The position numbers and the translations under genes are program-made. A stretch of 6,042 nt of DNA from Burkholderiaceae bacterium. GTDB lineage: Bacteria > Pseudomonadota > Gammaproteobacteria > Burkholderiales > Burkholderiaceae_C. Under the pieces are notes generated by a model, which saw only the letters and a list, made by a program, of their open reading frames with translations, was not told where the DNA came from and did not search any database. The first letter of the stretch is position 1. Every line of letters begins with the position of its first letter. The stretch is from the NCBI GenBank assembly GCA_023262365.1, contig JALRBF010000267.1, positions 1 to 6,042 of the forward strand, in the 5' to 3' direction. Below are positions 5,458 to 6,042 of this stretch, piece by piece.

Positions 5458-6042
5458 ATGGCTTGGCAAGAGGCAGTGCGGGACGCGGTGGCGGCGCTGG
5501 GGTTTGAAACAGTCGAGGTGCAGCGCGCCACGGCGGGGTTGTTGCGCGTGACCATCGACAAGCCGTTTGACCCCTTGCAGCCAGAAGGCATGGTTACGGT
5601 AGACGACTGCGAGGCGGTTACGCGCCAGGTGCAGTTGGTGTTGGAAGTGGAGTCGATCGACTATCAGCGGCTCGAAGTGGGTTCGCCGGGTGTTGACCGC
5701 TTGCTGCGTGATGAGGCGGACTGTCAGCGGTTTGAAGGCGAGTGGGTGGCGCTGACCTTGCATGCCCCCATTGGTAGCCAAGGCCACGGGGTGGGTTCGG
5801 CGCGCAAAAAGTTTCGGGGTGTGTTGCAACGCAACGAAGAGGCGCCGGGTTGGTTGGTGGCGTGGCAAGACCTGCCAACGACCTCGCAGCCAGGGCGCCG
5901 ACCAAGCCGGCGCACCGATAAGTTGCCGTGGCAGGTTTTGGCGTTTGAATGGAGCGATGTGCGTGAAATGCGCCTATCGCCCGAACTGGACTTTAAAGGC
6001 CGCGGGCATCCGACCCCGGCAAGGCAAACGATGAGGCAGGAA
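5458..6042 (+). CDS. rimP: Ribosome maturation factor RimP (3' end beyond the window)
   Basis: RimP binds the immature 30S subunit and assists its assembly. The frame is open for 195 codons to the window end without a stop. Residues 1-83 form the N-terminal alpha/beta domain: GLLRVTIDKP (27-36), VTVDDCEAVTRQVQ (46-59) and IDYQRLEVGSPGVDR (67-81), the last containing the family's SPGxDR motif. The C-terminal SH3-like domain follows, with RFEGEWVALTL (91-101), ARKKFRGVL (115-123) and REMRLSPELDFKGRG (169-183). E. coli RimP is about 150 residues. The excess here lies in two insertions near 104-116 and 137-157, as in other Burkholderiales, and in the tail. The residue after SPGVDR is Leu where I expect Pro. 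The start ATG 5458 fits the family N-terminus but has only a weak GGTGG ahead. The gene normally heads a rimP-nusA-infB operon, so nusA is expected next. Confidence 0.92.
   Translation, partial: MAWQEAVRDAVAALGFETVEVQRATAGLLRVTIDKPFDPLQPEGMVTVDDCEAVTRQVQLVLEVESIDYQRLEVGSPGVDRLLRDEADCQRFEGEWVALTLHAPIGSQGHGVGSARKKFRGVLQRNEEAPGWLVAWQDLPTTSQPGRRPSRRTDKLPWQVLAFEWSDVREMRLSPELDFKGRGHPTPARQTMRQE

Noticed and set aside
5447..5458. ATG at 5447 as the rimP start or a leader peptide
   Set aside because: It is in a different frame from rimP and its frame ends inside rimP with no recognisable product.
5353..5868. 171-codon minus-strand frame over the rimP leader and rimP
   Set aside because: It runs through the terminator stem and its poly-T and is antisense to rimP; the residue mix is shadow-like.

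Overview
The window looks like a chromosomal housekeeping segment of a betaproteobacterium, most likely Burkholderiales and close to Comamonadaceae. The evidence is the GC-rich sequence, the RNase G, MsbA-type, TolB, Pal, CpoB and RimP sequences, and the long form of RimP with two insertions seen in that order. The genus cannot be named from what is visible. I see no insertion sequence, phage gene, CRISPR array, tRNA or rRNA.

Layout from left to right. At 2-691 (+) lies the 3' half of rng (RNase G), cut by the window edge. It meets, tail to tail with overlapping stop codons, a complete minus-strand MsbA-type ABC exporter (688-2445). A roughly 100-bp divergent intergenic region follows, with short direct repeats and no confident promoter. 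Then comes a plus-strand cell-envelope cluster: tolB (2547-3851), pal (3921-4478) and cpoB/ybgF (4478-5314). A 143-bp spacer carries a candidate promoter followed at once by a strong intrinsic terminator. After it, rimP (from 5458) runs open to the window end; nusA and infB would be expected next but are outside the window.

How the genes fit together. TolB, Pal and CpoB are the periplasmic and outer-membrane arm of the Tol-Pal machine, which pulls the outer membrane inward at the division septum; CpoB links it to septal peptidoglycan synthesis. The inner-membrane genes tolQ, tolR and tolA, which usually sit just upstream of tolB, are absent: their place is taken by the divergent MsbA-type exporter, so they must lie elsewhere. 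RNase G (rRNA and mRNA processing) and RimP (30S assembly) belong to RNA and ribosome metabolism.

No wholly new system is evident. The points most worth a second look are the promoter-then-terminator arrangement ahead of rimP (a possible NusA-linked attenuator), a twin-arginine motif in the TolB signal peptide, the split Tol-Pal locus, and two short in-frame tandem duplications, in pal and cpoB.
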